Positions 8,372-20,125 of a stretch of 64,000 nucleotides of DNA are shown one piece after another; the stretch's first letter is position 1; each line of letters opens with the position of its first letter. Location: positions 3,038,001 through 3,102,000 of the forward strand of contig OX595989.1 of the NCBI GenBank assembly GCA_951394045.1, given 5' to 3'. The stretch is from Nitzschia sp. DOCU1. Taxonomy: Eukaryota > Bacillariophyta > Bacillariophyceae > Bacillariales > Bacillariaceae. The notes below the pieces were generated by a model, which searched no databases, was not told the DNA's origin, and was given only the letters and a program-made list of their open reading frames with translations. Position numbers and translations under genes: made by a program.

Positions 8372-9820
8372 TCAGACATTAAACTGTATGCTTTTTTTCA
8401 AGTCATCTGGACGTGTAGGCCCTGCACCTTCATCATCGACTGTGTCATTGTCAGGTATCGGGACGTAGTTGCCCCGCCCTCGTCGCCGCTTTATCGCGAA
8501 ATGCACGCACAAGGCTAGGCAGCCTGCCGTCAGAACATAGGCCGAAAAGGAACGGTCAAGCCACCGCGATGAAGGCCTTTCATCGGTGGAAACAACCTCG
8601 GCTCTGACAAACGCCTTCATTTCCGCTCTCGGTCTTGACTCGTCGTAGTCGTTAAACTCTAAGCGCTGGGTCCAGGAAATTGATTGACCGGGCCACAGAT
8701 GCATGTATATTTGTGGCTCAGGGGAGAAAGTCCCTGATTCGATGTACAGATTATAAGCGTACATCGAGACACCCCCTTCCGTTCCTACCTCAGGAATGGT
8801 TTCGGTGATTGACGTTTCGCAGCCATGCAGGGTGAAAGAACCATGTGTCTTCTCGTCCTTTGCAAACTCAGCTTTGATACGCACACTTCGCTCTACTCCT
8901 CGGTTCATCTCTACCGAAACCGAATCATCCCGTGGCGTGATACTAGCGTAATTCTCGATCGGAGTGGACCAGAACCAGGTGCCAGGCTCATCATAGCGCC
9001 CACCGCCACCAAGATCCATGCTGACTCCCAATCCTCTACCAACTGGATGGTTATCACAAGTATAGAAATGGTGTGAGTACCATGCAGTCGCGAAGGGTAC
9101 GCGCCCAATGTTGGTTAAAGTGGATTTGACGAGCAGCTCGTCATCCTTTAGCTTGATTTCCTTCCGAAGGATGTAGCCGTATTGATTCAGGACAGCCTCT
9201 TGCTCGAGAGTAACTGAGTTGGATTTCGAATCCTTTTCCACCCTCCAAACAGGCGGTGTTGCAAATTTGTAAGGACTATTGAATTTGAAATCATCCGTAC
9301 TATCGCACGTGGGACAAGATCCCTTGATGAGTTCACCCACTCCAATTTTTAGGAAAGATTCACCATTCTTGGCTTCCTGGTATCCCAGGACTCCGTTGGT
9401 CACCTCATTCACTTGAAACCATCCACATCGATAGTTACAAAACGCACCATCATCACCTACCCCAAACTCTGATGCCAACCCTATGCCACTCTCAGGCCAA
9501 TATGGGTCATGTGGAACTCGCCATTGGCCCCCGCCGTACAAGGTGTGTTTGTACGTTTCGCCAGTTTCAGGATTTCGGGTCGTCCGTTGAATGTTTCCAA
9601 TCATAGAACCATGATCAAATCGACTTGCAAGATAGTAAGTTGGCTCATCCGGCTTGATACCCTGAGGCATGTAAATCACTGCCGACAAGTCGCCATTGTT
9701 GGCTCTCAGAGTAACATTGGCAAAAGATGCTTGGGCATTGGCAAATCTTTGCAGGCTGCCAATGGTCTCAAGCCATAAGAGAACGGCAGAGGAGCTACAA
9801 CAAATCCCCGTTATTCTCAT
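8372..9820 (-). CDS. galactose-mutarotase-fold (aldose 1-epimerase-like) type I membrane protein
   Basis: A 482-residue protein starting at the ATG that opens a signal peptide (MRITGICCSSSAVLLWLE, cut near residue 28-31). The upstream in-frame ATG at 9964 would add 48 residues and hide it. The long lumenal part has the beta-sandwich pattern of aldose 1-epimerase relatives: SRFDHG near the start, YGYILRKEIKLKDDELLVKS, TNIGRVPFATAWYSHHFYTC in the centre (the His pair would sit in the sugar site), then LWPGQSISWTQRLEF. A single membrane helix (YVLTAGCLALCVHFAI) lies about 50 residues from the end, followed by a basic stop-transfer RRRGRG and an acidic cytosolic tail. It may bind or isomerise a sugar in the secretory path. 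Family assignment is by fold-pattern only. Confidence 0.7.
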   Translation of the reverse strand: MRITGICCSSSAVLLWLETIGSLQRFANAQASFANVTLRANNGDLSAVIYMPQGIKPDEPTYYLASRFDHGSMIGNIQRTTRNPETGETYKHTLYGGGQWRVPHDPYWPESGIGLASEFGVGDDGAFCNYRCGWFQVNEVTNGVLGYQEAKNGESFLKIGVGELIKGSCPTCDSTDDFKFNSPYKFATPPVWRVEKDSKSNSVTLEQEAVLNQYGYILRKEIKLKDDELLVKSTLTNIGRVPFATAWYSHHFYTCDNHPVGRGLGVSMDLGGGGRYDEPGTWFWSTPIENYASITPRDDSVSVEMNRGVERSVRIKAEFAKDEKTHGSFTLHGCETSITETIPEVGTEGGVSMYAYNLYIESGTFSPEPQIYMHLWPGQSISWTQRLEFNDYDESRPRAEMKAFVRAEVVSTDERPSSRWLDRSFSAYVLTAGCLALCVHFAIKRRRGRGNYVPIPDNDTVDDEGAGPTRPDDLKKSIQFNV

Positions 9821-11341
9821 GGTTACTAACACAATTGTACAAGCAGCTCGGTTGGGGGATGATACGATAGGCTTCGCGTAATGTAATAAAGGCCTACCAC
9901 AGAGGATAGCCAAAGATCGTGAGGAGAGGAAACGGAGGGAAGCCCTCCCCAAATCTTCCGACAAAAATCCTCCGAGCAGCTGTGCCTTTCCGCGCCGGCG
10001 CGTATGCGCGGCTGCCGTTCTCGATAGGAGAAGAGGGTCTCGGCAAAGTCATCTTCGCCTTCGTTTGTGATTGGCTGATGATGCATGGGCATCTGCCGTA
10101 GTACACAGTACTGACGCATTGGTAACAACAATTGCGAACGTCGCAGTCAGCGCCTTGGGCAATTTGATAACCCTCTGTCTGACATCCCTTTCATTCAATG
10201 GTATTTCATGTCTCCAGTACATAGTACATAGTAGTATGATGATGCAACAACGTACCGGTAGTTGAGTCAGTCCATCAGCTACTAATATGATACCACTTGA
10301 CAGTTTGATCTATCTACTAGCGCGCTTTGGAAAGGGCCGACAGTGTGCTGTACGGCATGCAGCAAGTTGCTTGTTGCCAGTACTTAAATGCTCTGGAGTA
10401 ACGTGAACAGCCAAAGCCTACAACCGGTAGAGTCGTCTGATGAAGGTTGTTACTGGTGCTGGGTACCGCTCGAAAAGCCCCCGGCGGGCTCCCTCGTTCG
10501 TTTCCGTTCATAGGTTTTCGTCGACGAAAAACATCATCGTCCCTATCCGTGGCAAGAATGAGTCAGCCACTACTCCATACAAGATTCGAACTCCATCACA
10601 TTTTCAACATGAACCGAAGCATTTCACTTTTTCATTTGTTTGTATAACAACGGCACCCTAGCGGAATATTCGTCAGCTAGAGGGTCGGCAGGCCGCCATC
10701 GCGATCAAAAGTAGAACCGGGGTCGTAGTTTAGTCATGAGCTGTCCGCCGCGCACTCAGAGTGTACGCTAGAATCCGATTGAGGTGAAGGGGTTCTTCTT
10801 GTTGCTAAGCATTGCAAGAGGTCCTATCAACAACATGTCAACCTCGTATCCGTTGCTTTAATACTAGTTCTCTACTCTAGATAGTTTACGTGGGATACAA
10901 GCCATCTCTAGTAGCTAGCTTTGCTAGACAAACAGGAAAATAGTCAGCGGGTTGCATAAAAGCTCTTCCTGGTGGAAACTCCTGCTCTATTAGAAACGTT
11001 GACTTGCTGCATCGATGCACGGGGGCCGGGTTCTAGTCGCATTTGAGTTTGCATTGATGAATTCTACTAGGAACTCAACTTTGCGAGCCATACCTCCCCG
11101 CGGCACGAGATGGTGTTTGTTTTCTTGTGCTGCGGTGATACCCGAAGATGAAGTTCTATAGTACAGTTGCAAGGAAACGGCAAGCATGCTTCTTTTCGCG
11201 ATTACCTAATCCGTAGTATTCAAGACGACTGATGTTTCGCATCTTTACTATCTTAGCGTTCTATGTGTATCCATGAATTGTGTTTGGCGGTCAAGTGTCG
11301 GCTTAGTATTGTAGCCTCGACTAGCACGGAAGCATTGTTCT
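9821..11341. other. non-coding stretch
   Basis: 1.5 kb without a supported gene. Several open frames under 110 codons lack any domain. Short TAG/TAC-rich tracts are frequent. Confidence 0.45.
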
Positions 11342-12046
11342 TCAATACGAGAACTCGTTCAGCGACACATCTTCAAAGAGCTCCGTGAGCACGGATTCAT
11401 GGAAATCCTTGGCCCCCAAGGCGCAATTTCGTGTTCTTCTATGATGTCTCGAAGCTGTGGACGCCTTGACAAGTCCGTCGACGGAAACCATTTCGGCCCT
11501 TCTTCGGTGCACCCGTTTTGATCCGGCCTTATTGGGTGGAGGAGTCTGGGACGTCAAAGATGGAGGCACATCGTTCCTCTCTGACATTGATGAAAAGGAA
11601 CAGTCGAGTTTACTTGACTTCTCGACCCTATCATCGTCAAATACCTCAAAATCTTCCAGCTCCTCGTCCAACGTCGTACTGCTGAAGCTGGTACTCTTCC
11701 TGTGCAAAGGATACTCGCTTGGAAGACCAATGGAGTTGAAAGACGCGTGCATTCTATCCACCGACGATAGAGTTGAGTGATCGGATGATGATGATGTTGA
11801 TGAAAGAGTCATGGTAGATTGTTCAAGGCTTGGTAACCGCATGAAGTCTGCTGGAACACCGAAAATGTGATGGAGATCGCCGCCTTCGTGAAGTGGTTTG
11901 GTGCACGCTTCTCTGGAAAATGTTGGGCTCATAGACGATGTCCAACCATTTCCAACCCTCTTATCGTTTCTATTCTCCAGAACATGCTTGGCGTGGAAGC
12001 TCATCGAGGTATTGGGACGTTTCATCACAGTTTTTGTCAAGTTCAT
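11342..12046 (-). CDS. hypothetical Ser-rich protein
   Basis: A 234-residue open frame that I do not recognise. It is Ser/Thr-rich, with an acidic patch near the middle (TTLDEELEDFEVFDDD), a basic patch (GSKRVHRRRAE) near residue 180 and another (SRHHRRTRN) near residue 205. No membrane segment or signal peptide is seen. The composition suggests a largely disordered regulatory protein, possibly nuclear. The length, the starting ATG and codon-like composition support it moderately; no neighbour suggests a role. Confidence 0.5.
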   Translation of the reverse strand: MNLTKTVMKRPNTSMSFHAKHVLENRNDKRVGNGWTSSMSPTFSREACTKPLHEGGDLHHIFGVPADFMRLPSLEQSTMTLSSTSSSSDHSTLSSVDRMHASFNSIGLPSEYPLHRKSTSFSSTTLDEELEDFEVFDDDRVEKSSKLDCSFSSMSERNDVPPSLTSQTPPPNKAGSKRVHRRRAEMVSVDGLVKASTASRHHRRTRNCALGAKDFHESVLTELFEDVSLNEFSY

Positions 12047-13838
12047 GGTGCGGAATTTATGGTGTCACGGTGTTGATGAGCGTGGGATGGAAAAGTTTGG
12101 CGGAGAAATCGAAAGTTTTTTCGCTGTTGGAGTAGGTGCGCTCCATCGACTTCCCCGCGTCTTGTGATGGGAGTCAAACTCGTGGCGCGCGACGGCATAA
12201 ATGTGCATACTGTGTCATTCGTACATAGTGCATGCAGGGCTCGATTCGATTTCGCGAGGATTCACACGCTTTGAGAGGTCTTCATTCCAGTATCCCTATG
12301 TAGAGGAGTAGCGGGAAGTACTGTAGGTTTGCCAAGACTTTCATCGAGCCCGTCAAGACGAAAACACGGTGATCGACATCGAAACGGCATAGTAATAGTG
12401 GAGGGAAGTTTCGCCGCCACCGTTTCTACCTCGTGAAAAATTCAGACGCACGAGGAGGGCAATATTCTTTCGTTGAGTTTTAGAGTTACTATGGCGAAAG
12501 GACCGGTAGATAATTACATTGGCACGATTTTCCGTTGGGATGCAACAGTCAACCAAATTTCATAAATATCATCGTATCTGACGCAGAATGATGAGACGTA
12601 TGCATACAGACAGTGCCGTACTATTGCTTCGTCGTGGAAAGCACGCTACCTGGTATGCATTCATGCATCATTCGTTCGCCTGCCCAAGAGTGGAAGGCAG
12701 TCGTGCTAGAGTAGAGCTTTTGGCACCAATACTACGCAGCACGGCATTCTCAATTCTCAATCTCTAGTCGCAGCGCATCCAACGCCTTCTTGCCGACGAG
12801 ATGTAATCATCCTTCTGCCTCTGCACTTCTACTGCTGTACAGTAAATCCAGGCCCTCCCATCTGTCATCAATCGTGCTGTAATTGTACAATGATGTTTCT
12901 TTGGTCTTCTGGGGTCCAAAGCGTGCCGTGCCGAACAACCGCCATTGAAAGCGGCGGTGACACCAGAGGGAAGTCATCGAAGATGAAAACAAGGAAAAAG
13001 AAGGCCCAACTAATTTGCTTCTCTCGTCCCATGATTCAATCTGAGAGCAGTCCAAGCGGATTGCGTGTTTCGTTGGAACACTTCTTCGCCACCTACCGAC
13101 GAGAAGTGTGATTCAACAAGACAAGAGTTGAATGTCCCGCCCTACTGTTCTGTACACGCAACAATATGAATGCCAAGACACTCCTTCTGTTCGCAAATAG
13201 TACTGGCAGGAACAACTACTATCCCTTCGTGTTTCTGTCCCGCCGTTCAATCTTGCGGGAGGCACCACGTTGGCTACATTTCATGCAAGAAGAACAGCAC
13301 GTTGGTTTGCGCAATCTTTGTAGAAGCTGCATTAAATATCCAATCTTTCTACATGACGGGAGGCTCCTTCGGTGGTCATACATACTATGACTCGCCCCTG
13401 GTGTCGAGGAGGGGGCTTCCTCGATGGTACTGCTGCTGCTAACATGTAACACGGACCCAGCCAACAAATCTACTACTCGAGCTAGTAGCTGCGAGGAAAC
13501 AAAGAACAGACAGGGAGAACAATCTCATAAAACTAGTCTACATGTACTGCTAGCGAAAAAGGGCTACCAGTAGCTTTGCCGCTACACATTGCAATACCGT
13601 GACCAAAGTAGTCGATTTTTCATTGAAAGGGGGGGGGGGGGGGTGCATCTTAACTCCCCGAAAGAGCCTCCCCTACCAAATTTGATTCGATGGAGTCTTC
13701 CCCCACCACACAAGGAAATGACGATGATCCGGAGTTTTGAGGATCCTCGTCGATGCAGATGTCATTCTTCCCTACCCTCTACTACTAATACTACTAGACT
13801 TGGTTCTTTGATCCACCAAGAGCCCCATAGTAGTAGAT
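12047..13838. other. non-coding stretch
   Basis: 1.8 kb without a supported gene. It contains a run of 15 G at 13629-13643. Confidence 0.45.
13629..13643 (+). repeat. poly-G homopolymer (15 nt)
   Basis: An uninterrupted run of 15 G residues 195 nt upstream of the EME1-like gene. Its true length is likely to be uncertain in any assembly. Confidence 0.9.
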
Positions 13839-15437
13839 ATGAGTCACGACGTTCCGCCTCAGCTTGCACGCCAGTGCTTTTCTGTCGGCAGCAGCAGCAG
13901 CAGTGACGATGACGATGATGCTTCGTCGGAAGGTTCCCTGGAAATCCTCTTGCCAGCCCGAAAGGAGGACTCGGCATCATCCAAATTACCAGCATCCCGT
14001 CCTACTATGCCACAAGAACAGCAGAACGATGCCAATGAATATTCTTCCAATGCCCACAACGTTCCCGATCTTTCCTCCATATTGGCAGTGGGCGTCGATC
14101 GTGCACCCCCCCAATGATGATAATGATGATGATTCTTCGGACGATGAAATCTTGAAGCAGCACCGGCCCACATTTGCACGCTCCAAAAACTCGACCACCA
14201 CACAAAGCCTTGCAGTGGCAGCAAGAAAGCGTCCCGCATCTAGTATTACTGCATCATCTTCATCTTCTTTCAGAGCGACAATGACAGCGTCATTGCTGCC
14301 GAACGAATCCAAGGAGGAAGCTCGAGCCCGAGCCAAACGCGAGACGGAGCGACGCAAACAAAAAGAAAAAATGGATCGACAACAGCAGCGGGAACGTGAA
14401 AAAGAAGAACGAATACGTCAAAAAGAAGCCGATAAACAAGCCAAGCAGCGTGAACGTGTCGAAAATCAACAAGCATCGGGCAAATTTTCCAAACAGGAAG
14501 TGGTGGTGTTGCTGGATCCATCCATGTATCGGAGTAACGAGTATGGCATTATCACTGCCCTTCAAAACGAGGAATTTATGGTCAAGGCGTGTGACATTAG
14601 CTCGATGACATTTAAAAAGACCATTCAGTGGATACGAAAGGATTACTTAAAAGGAGGCGCTGAGGATGCATGGAAGGGCTTGAAAGATTGCAAGCCTGAC
14701 CAATATGAGCTTGTCTCCTACTTGTTGGTTATTATGGACTACGCTGACTACATCCCCTTGATAGAACGAATTGAACATGACCCGGATGATGATTATCCCA
14801 AACTAGGAACATGGTTGGAGACATTAAAGAATCAGTGGAAACAAGCGTGGCATTCTTCCAGGAGCAAGCAAGAACCCCGGGTTATTTTGTTGTTGAATCG
14901 AGTTGCAGAAGATCTGGATCGTCAGTGGACTGGCCGTCCGAGAAATCATCAACAAAATGGAGGCACTGGCTCTTCTTGCTTGCCAACGGAATGGGAACTA
15001 CGTGATTCCTTGCAATGGCTGCTGGTCCAATTTCAAGTGGACGCCATCGATTGTACGTCCCACGAGGAAATTACCCTCAATGTTCACAAACTGACGCGTG
15101 GGATTGCCGAAGCGCCATATGCCGCCCAGGCTACTGAACTAGAATGTGTCCGCAAAATCAAGCCAGCTGCCAATCTCGGGGAAGATCCGTTTTCGCGAGC
15201 CAATGATACATGGATGCGGCAACTTCAAGCCATCCCTCAAGTATCGGAGCTGCGAGCACGGACTCTTGCGCAGTACTATCTACCCTGCAGTCGTTGTGGC
15301 AAGCCTACCAAGAAGGCGACGACGCAAGGAATCCGGACCTTCTCAATGGTTGTTTTGGGGACCGGTCTTCACGGGCGAGCCTCTCCGCCACGATTCATAA
15401 GGTCATGACATGTCGCGACCCCAAAGCTATGATTTAG
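13839..15437 (+). CDS. EME1/MMS4-like crossover-junction endonuclease subunit, two apparent frameshifts
   Basis: EME1 is the non-catalytic partner of MUS81, a nuclease that cuts branched DNA in recombination. The ATG at 13839 opens an acidic, Ser-rich N-terminus (SSSSSDDDDD). A charged coiled coil follows (EARARAKRETERRKQKEKMD), then the ERCC4-like fold without a catalytic motif (VVVLLDPSMYRSNEYG, YLLVIMDYADYIPLIERIE). A helical end (THKL-like region, IAEAPYA, then DTWMRQLQAIPQVS) parallels the human protein. The frame must change twice. At the C7 run 14106-14112 one extra C moves the acidic N-terminus out of frame; with six Cs it reads on as APPNDDNDDDSSDDE. Near 15280 one base seems missing, after which TLQSLWQAYQEGD continues to a stop at 15437. 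Either the assembly has indels or the gene is broken. No intron explains either shift. Confidence 0.65.
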
Positions 15438-16038
15438 ACGTTAGCAGCAGCAGCAAGTTTTTAATAAAGATTTCCTTTTCTCGATTCCTTTTCTCGACCT
15501 CTACGTTTCACTTCCAAGGTTCATAATGTTGCATACAGCTAGCTAGAAAGCAGGCTGTGGATGTAGCTTCAATAGTAATTTACCCTGGATTTCAATGACG
15601 AATCCTGGCCAGAGGTGCAATTAGTGAGCCAACCGTCTTTGGATCTTTCTGCGCCAAGGGGGGCGAAGTATCGTTACCAGGTAGGCTAGAAGGAAGACAT
15701 ACTGGTATAGTATGAAGTGAGAGCTTCACTAATACTGTATGATTACAAGTTGCTGTTGATAAGTTCTGACATCTCGCACCGTCGGGCTACAGTGGGACCT
15801 CTTGTTGCTTTGGCAGTCAACATCCAGTAGTAGAACATGATGTGGTAAAGGGTTGAGGTATCTTTCCTCGCTGGAAGTTAGCTAATTTACACCATGGTAG
15901 GTATTACAATGGTGGGTATTCCCCTAGTAGTGTACAACCCGTGACACAGGTGGCTCTAACCCCGCAATGATGTTGGTTCGGAGTTGTGTCACCTGCGAGG
16001 TCTATTAATGTCGGTTCTCCCAAGAAGCGAGGTTCCAT
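15438..16038. other. non-coding stretch
   Basis: Convergent intergenic region; nothing seen beyond short TAG-rich tracts. Confidence 0.5.
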
Positions 16039-16659
16039 CTACATGCCGATTTGTGCAAGAATTGCAGCAAAATCAGAGTTATCCATGGCAGGTTTGCGCT
16101 CATGTAATCTCCGTCTCTTTCGTGATTTGCCTTCTGCTGGACTAAAGTCTTCATCCATGGAACGGCTACCTTCCACGATCATCATTTCGCTCGATACGCT
16201 CGAGTCTCGCCGTCTCTTGGGCCTAGCCAATTGCTCTTGGAGTGGCACAAGCGCATTTGCAGCTACTTTCGCCATGACAGTCGGCTCCATAGAGATCTTG
16301 CGTGCCGTTGGGGCAATGAATTCGTGCTCGCCTTCAGTAGTGGGAGTGCCACAAGCGGCTAGCAACGAATCGTTGGATACACATCGAAATCGAATCTCCG
16401 CAGGTAGCTCGGCGCAGACAAGCTCCCGAAAGCTCGGCATCACGATGGAAAAAGGCTTGTTTTGTGGTTGCTGCTCTAGACTCAAAGAAGAATGATCGGA
16501 AACCGTATCAGGCTCTCCAAATGCACAACCATCATCATGGCATTCCCCACTGCCATGGCTCTCCTTCGGTTGCACTGTGCTCCTATGCGGTGACCAGCCT
16601 CCCGCATCGGAACTATCACCATCATGTGCTATACTCAATAAGCTGTATTCCTTTTTCAT
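16039..16659 (-). CDS. hypothetical basic-acidic protein with nuclear-localisation-like motifs
   Basis: A 206-residue open frame not recognised. Two basic clusters, RPKRRRDSS and SRKRRRLHERK, look like nuclear-localisation signals, and the last residues (MDNSDFAAILAQIGM) are a short amphipathic segment. The N-terminal half is rich in Ser, Gly and His. There are no membrane segments. A small nuclear protein is plausible. Support comes from length, a clean ATG and organised composition only. Confidence 0.5.
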   Translation of the reverse strand: MKKEYSLLSIAHDGDSSDAGGWSPHRSTVQPKESHGSGECHDDGCAFGEPDTVSDHSSLSLEQQPQNKPFSIVMPSFRELVCAELPAEIRFRCVSNDSLLAACGTPTTEGEHEFIAPTARKISMEPTVMAKVAANALVPLQEQLARPKRRRDSSVSSEMMIVEGSRSMDEDFSPAEGKSRKRRRLHERKPAMDNSDFAAILAQIGM

Positions 16660-18275
16660 CCTTACTTTGAGGCCTTTCTTTGATTTCTCGCTTGCTAAAA
16701 GTGGGAAGTCAGCAACTTGAAATTGTTGCTAATCTTGTTGCTGCGCATGAGATGGGAAGGTGTGGAATTTTATGGAAATTGCAAGTGTTCTACTCCAATA
16801 AGGGTAAGGATTCCTACTGGCCATACGCGGGGTACGCAATGATGCGATAGCAAATTTTTTTGCAATCGCCCCGAAACAAGGTGGAGTGGCCGGGATTCCA
16901 TGTTCTCTACGAGATTTAGCAGTCTTGAGACTTGACCTTCCAAGCTCGGAGTTGACCGTTCACCCGATCCCTCACTCGATAATTGTCGACTACTCGACTA
17001 CTGTATCTCTGGTGTCAGCATGGCATGACCGGCGCAGTGATGATATGCGGATCTAAAGCATTTAATTAATTAGTAATGTCCTAACAAATCTTAAATATGC
17101 CTATGCGTATGCCGTGCCTCCTCTTTCTCTCATAGTAGTAAATCTTTGCACGCGCTCTCCACTCACAAAAGGCAATGACTAAAATGCGTTGGACAATATT
17201 GGACGCAAAAGCGTCTGAGCTTCTGTCCCATATCCATTTTCAATAGGTTGCACCATTACAATGCGTCTGTCCGTAACGCCGTAAAGTTGTGTAGTGTTCT
17301 TCAAAAATGGTGCTCCCACGCGAAGATGGCGGCGACTCCACCTAAGTCGTCCTCCTATGTGTCAATTTCGTAATAATAAGCAAGACGTCACCGAGTCTTT
17401 TAGGCAAGAAAGGTTCGGAGTTGTAAATTCTTCAACATCAACAACACTTCAAAGTACGGAGTTTTGGTTGGTCCCTTTTCGTGGCCGTGTGTTGTCAATA
17501 GCAACCAGCACTATCCATGTGCTTCTTGGGCTTCTTACGTCACCGTGATGAGCAGGTTTATCTATTCTAGAGCTACTGGCAATAGAACGATGGCATCCCA
17601 GACGAGAGTTGCAAGTAGCTGTTGTATGCGGGAGGATGATATCAATATCAATATTATATCTTATTTACGTGGTGCGCTATAGTGCTCAGCCACGGGAGAG
17701 CATTTTGGGCTAGCACACTCCTACCCTGTTTGATTCTTGCAATCCCTACATCGACGTAGGGGTTCACCCATTCTTGGTAAAAAAACCTCTCCCAGGGGGA
17801 AGAGGAAAACCAAGAATGGCTAGAAGGACCCGTCGTCAAACCGGCGCAACGCAGGGAAGAGAGACAGCTGGCTCTCATCCTAGTCTGCTTACCATCCTTC
17901 AACTTGAATCAAACTAGCTGTCTTCCCTCTCGATTTATTTTGACATGCTCGTAGAGGGAGGCATACAGGGAGAAAAGCAGAAAGGTCTTGGCGCCACAAG
18001 TAGTCGGCCAGTAGCTGGGCTAGAGTCACGTCGAAGGCACTATAGAGTGATTGATGTACATACGACGAAAATAGACGAAGATACATACTGTTGAAGATGA
18101 CTACTTTGACTTAACTTTTGGTGCGTCAGCCGCCGTTTGCCGCGAGAAGAGCGCGAGGGAAGATTTTGATCCTGCTAATGCCAACAACTACTAAACACAA
18201 TGCCATCTTCCGCTACGCTTTTCTATCATCGTCGCCACCTCTCATTTTTGACGATGCGGTAAAGACTCCTGTCTA
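16660..18275. other. non-coding stretch with two adjacent hairpins
   Basis: 1.6 kb without a supported gene. The only structure I see is the pair of inverted repeats at 17744-17819, annotated separately. Confidence 0.45.
17744..17819. repeat. two adjacent inverted repeats (hairpins)
   Basis: CCCTAC (17744-17749) pairs with GTAGGG (17756-17761) across 6 nt. Directly beside it CCATTCTTGGT (17768-17778) pairs perfectly with ACCAAGAATGG (17809-17819), and the loop holds an inner CCTCT/AGAGG stem. It could be an RNA structure or the remnant of a small inverted-repeat element; no gene adjoins it. Confidence 0.6.
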
Positions 18276-19459
18276 ATGTTGCACAAGGGACCCCAACAAA
18301 GCAACATTTGGAACAGAATGGTGGTGCTTGCCGCCGTTTCGTTGTTGCTAACGAAGAGAGCTGCTCTCGGTTTTGCACCGCTGTCGGCGCTAGGCAAGAA
18401 ACGGATGTTCTCGAGGCCATCGTCGTCGACCTTCGCTACTCGCAGCGCGATCGACGAGGCGCAGCTAATGCAAGATATGTTGGAGCGGATTCGAAGCATC
18501 AATCGTATGCCGGATGATGTTCGCGCGAGCATCCTCGATTTCACGCTTGATGGTGTCAAGCTTGGCAAAGTAAGTGTGCCTTTGGCAGTGGCAGTTCATC
18601 TGCACCGAAAAGAACAAGTCTCAAGGAAGGTCCCGCTTTCAATTCACAGGTCGTACCTCGCGTGGCAGAGAAATTGTGTTCAGTGGAGGTAAGGGATACC
18701 CCGCATCCGATTTTCGAAATACAGGAGGGCAGTTTGACACTGTCGAGCGCCGCTGGTAGCTCGCTGGAATCGCGGACGCAGGCTGTGGCTCGTGTAATGC
18801 AGAAATTGCGCGACGAGGGAGTAGTAAATGGCTGGCGAGATGAGCTTTATCCAGTTGCTGACACGTTCTATGGCGAGCCGGTTTTCTTGATGGAACGCGC
18901 AGCAGTGAGTCTCCTTGGCGTGTTAGAGTACGGTGTGCACATTAATGGACTGGTGAAGGAGTCGCCCGGCAAAGCACCCAAAATGTGGATTGCAAGGCGC
19001 TCGAAAACAAAATCAAAATTTCCTGGAATGCTGGATCATCTTGTTGCTGGCGGACAGCCTGCTGGGCTTGGCCTCATGGACAACGTCATCAAAGAGTGCG
19101 AAGAAGAGGCGGGTATTCCTGAAGAGTTGGTGAAAGCCGGAATTCAAGCCACGGGGGCGATCAGCTACGAGGGATGGGACCCAAAATCTTCCAAGATATC
19201 CAGAGTTGTGCTATTCAACTACGACCTTTACCTTCCATCGGATTTTGTACCCAAGGCTGTTGACGGTGAAGTGGAAGAGTTCTTCCTATGGAGTATCGAC
19301 CAGACAAAAGAATCTATGGCGCTTGATTTCCCTGACCCTATCAAACCCAACTGCTATGTTGTCATAATTGACTACCTCCTTCGTTTGGGATTCATCTCCC
19401 CTGAGACGCCAGGATACCTCGACGTCCTGCGTGAATTAAGAAGTGGCGATTGCCGGTAG
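18276..19459 (+). CDS. plastid-targeted Nudix hydrolase, thiamine-diphosphate-analogue type
   Basis: Exons 18276-18569 and 18650-19459, with an 80-nt GT-AG intron in phase 0, give 367 residues. The protein resembles yeast YJR142W and plant NUDT20/24, Nudix enzymes reported to hydrolyse damaged thiamine diphosphate forms. Seen are the family's N-terminal fold and the Nudix helix ending KECEEEAGI after MLDHLVAGGQPAGLG, with Lys in place of the usual Arg. A glycine-tryptophan motif YEGWDPKSS follows. The start is either 18276 or the in-frame ATG at 18318. From 18318 a signal peptide (VVLAAVSLLL) leads to ALGFAP, an ASAFAP-type cleavage site with Phe, and then a Ser/Arg-rich transit region. Import into the complex plastid is therefore likely, where it would protect thiamine-dependent enzymes. 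The exact substrate is inferred from family. Confidence 0.85.
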
Positions 19460-20125
19460 TAAGCGGTTCGCAAGTCAGCAACTGCATGAATCGCCGAGTA
19501 AGTGTCAGGACCATGTTCTTTTCTATCTTTTATCTCTCTTCTACACAATCGGTTACATGAAGCGGGGGGAGGCAGCGTTTCCTGGGATGTGTTTACTAAT
19601 GCTACATGCAGCCACTCTAACGGTACTACTAGAGTAGTAGCGTCTTGTAGAGAGCTGGTACCGGCGAGGAGAACCTTGATTGGGGAGGAATCAAGCAAAT
19701 CCAGGACTACCGCATATATTAATGGTGACGGGTTCGAATGGGATCTCCTTCTTTATGAAAGTGCTTCTTCGGCGGTTCTCCCTGCTCGTGATAATTTCTC
19801 GGGCCCGAGGCGCTCAAGAAACGCTGCTGATAATAGCTTTGATCGGAAATCGACCGACCGATTGATTGGGCTCGAAAGGATAAGATGAGAGAACAAGGGC
19901 AAGCCTTCCTACTGCCTTAGGGGTGGTTTGATTTCCTCAGAAGAACGACTCGCAGCCAAATAGGATTGATAGTACGGTAGCCAAAGAAGTTTCGGATGGA
20001 CAATTCTGATAAGCATGTTCTGCGAGACGTTATCTTTCCCAGCTTGGGATATCAAGAACAGATTACTTTGTCGACTTGGGACAGAATCTTAGTTTTATCT
20101 ACTCGGGGTATCCGTACAAGATAGA

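Noticed and set aside
10555..10600. T-arm-like GATTCGAACTCC on the minus strand as a tRNA
   Set aside because: No D arm, anticodon arm or matching acceptor strand could be found at suitable distances.
13864..14110. The alternative N-terminus of the EME1-like gene in the main frame (starting at TTG)
   Set aside because: It lacks an early ATG, and the overlapping frame from the ATG at 13839 gives the acidic Ser/Asp N-terminus expected and joins by one base in a C7 run.
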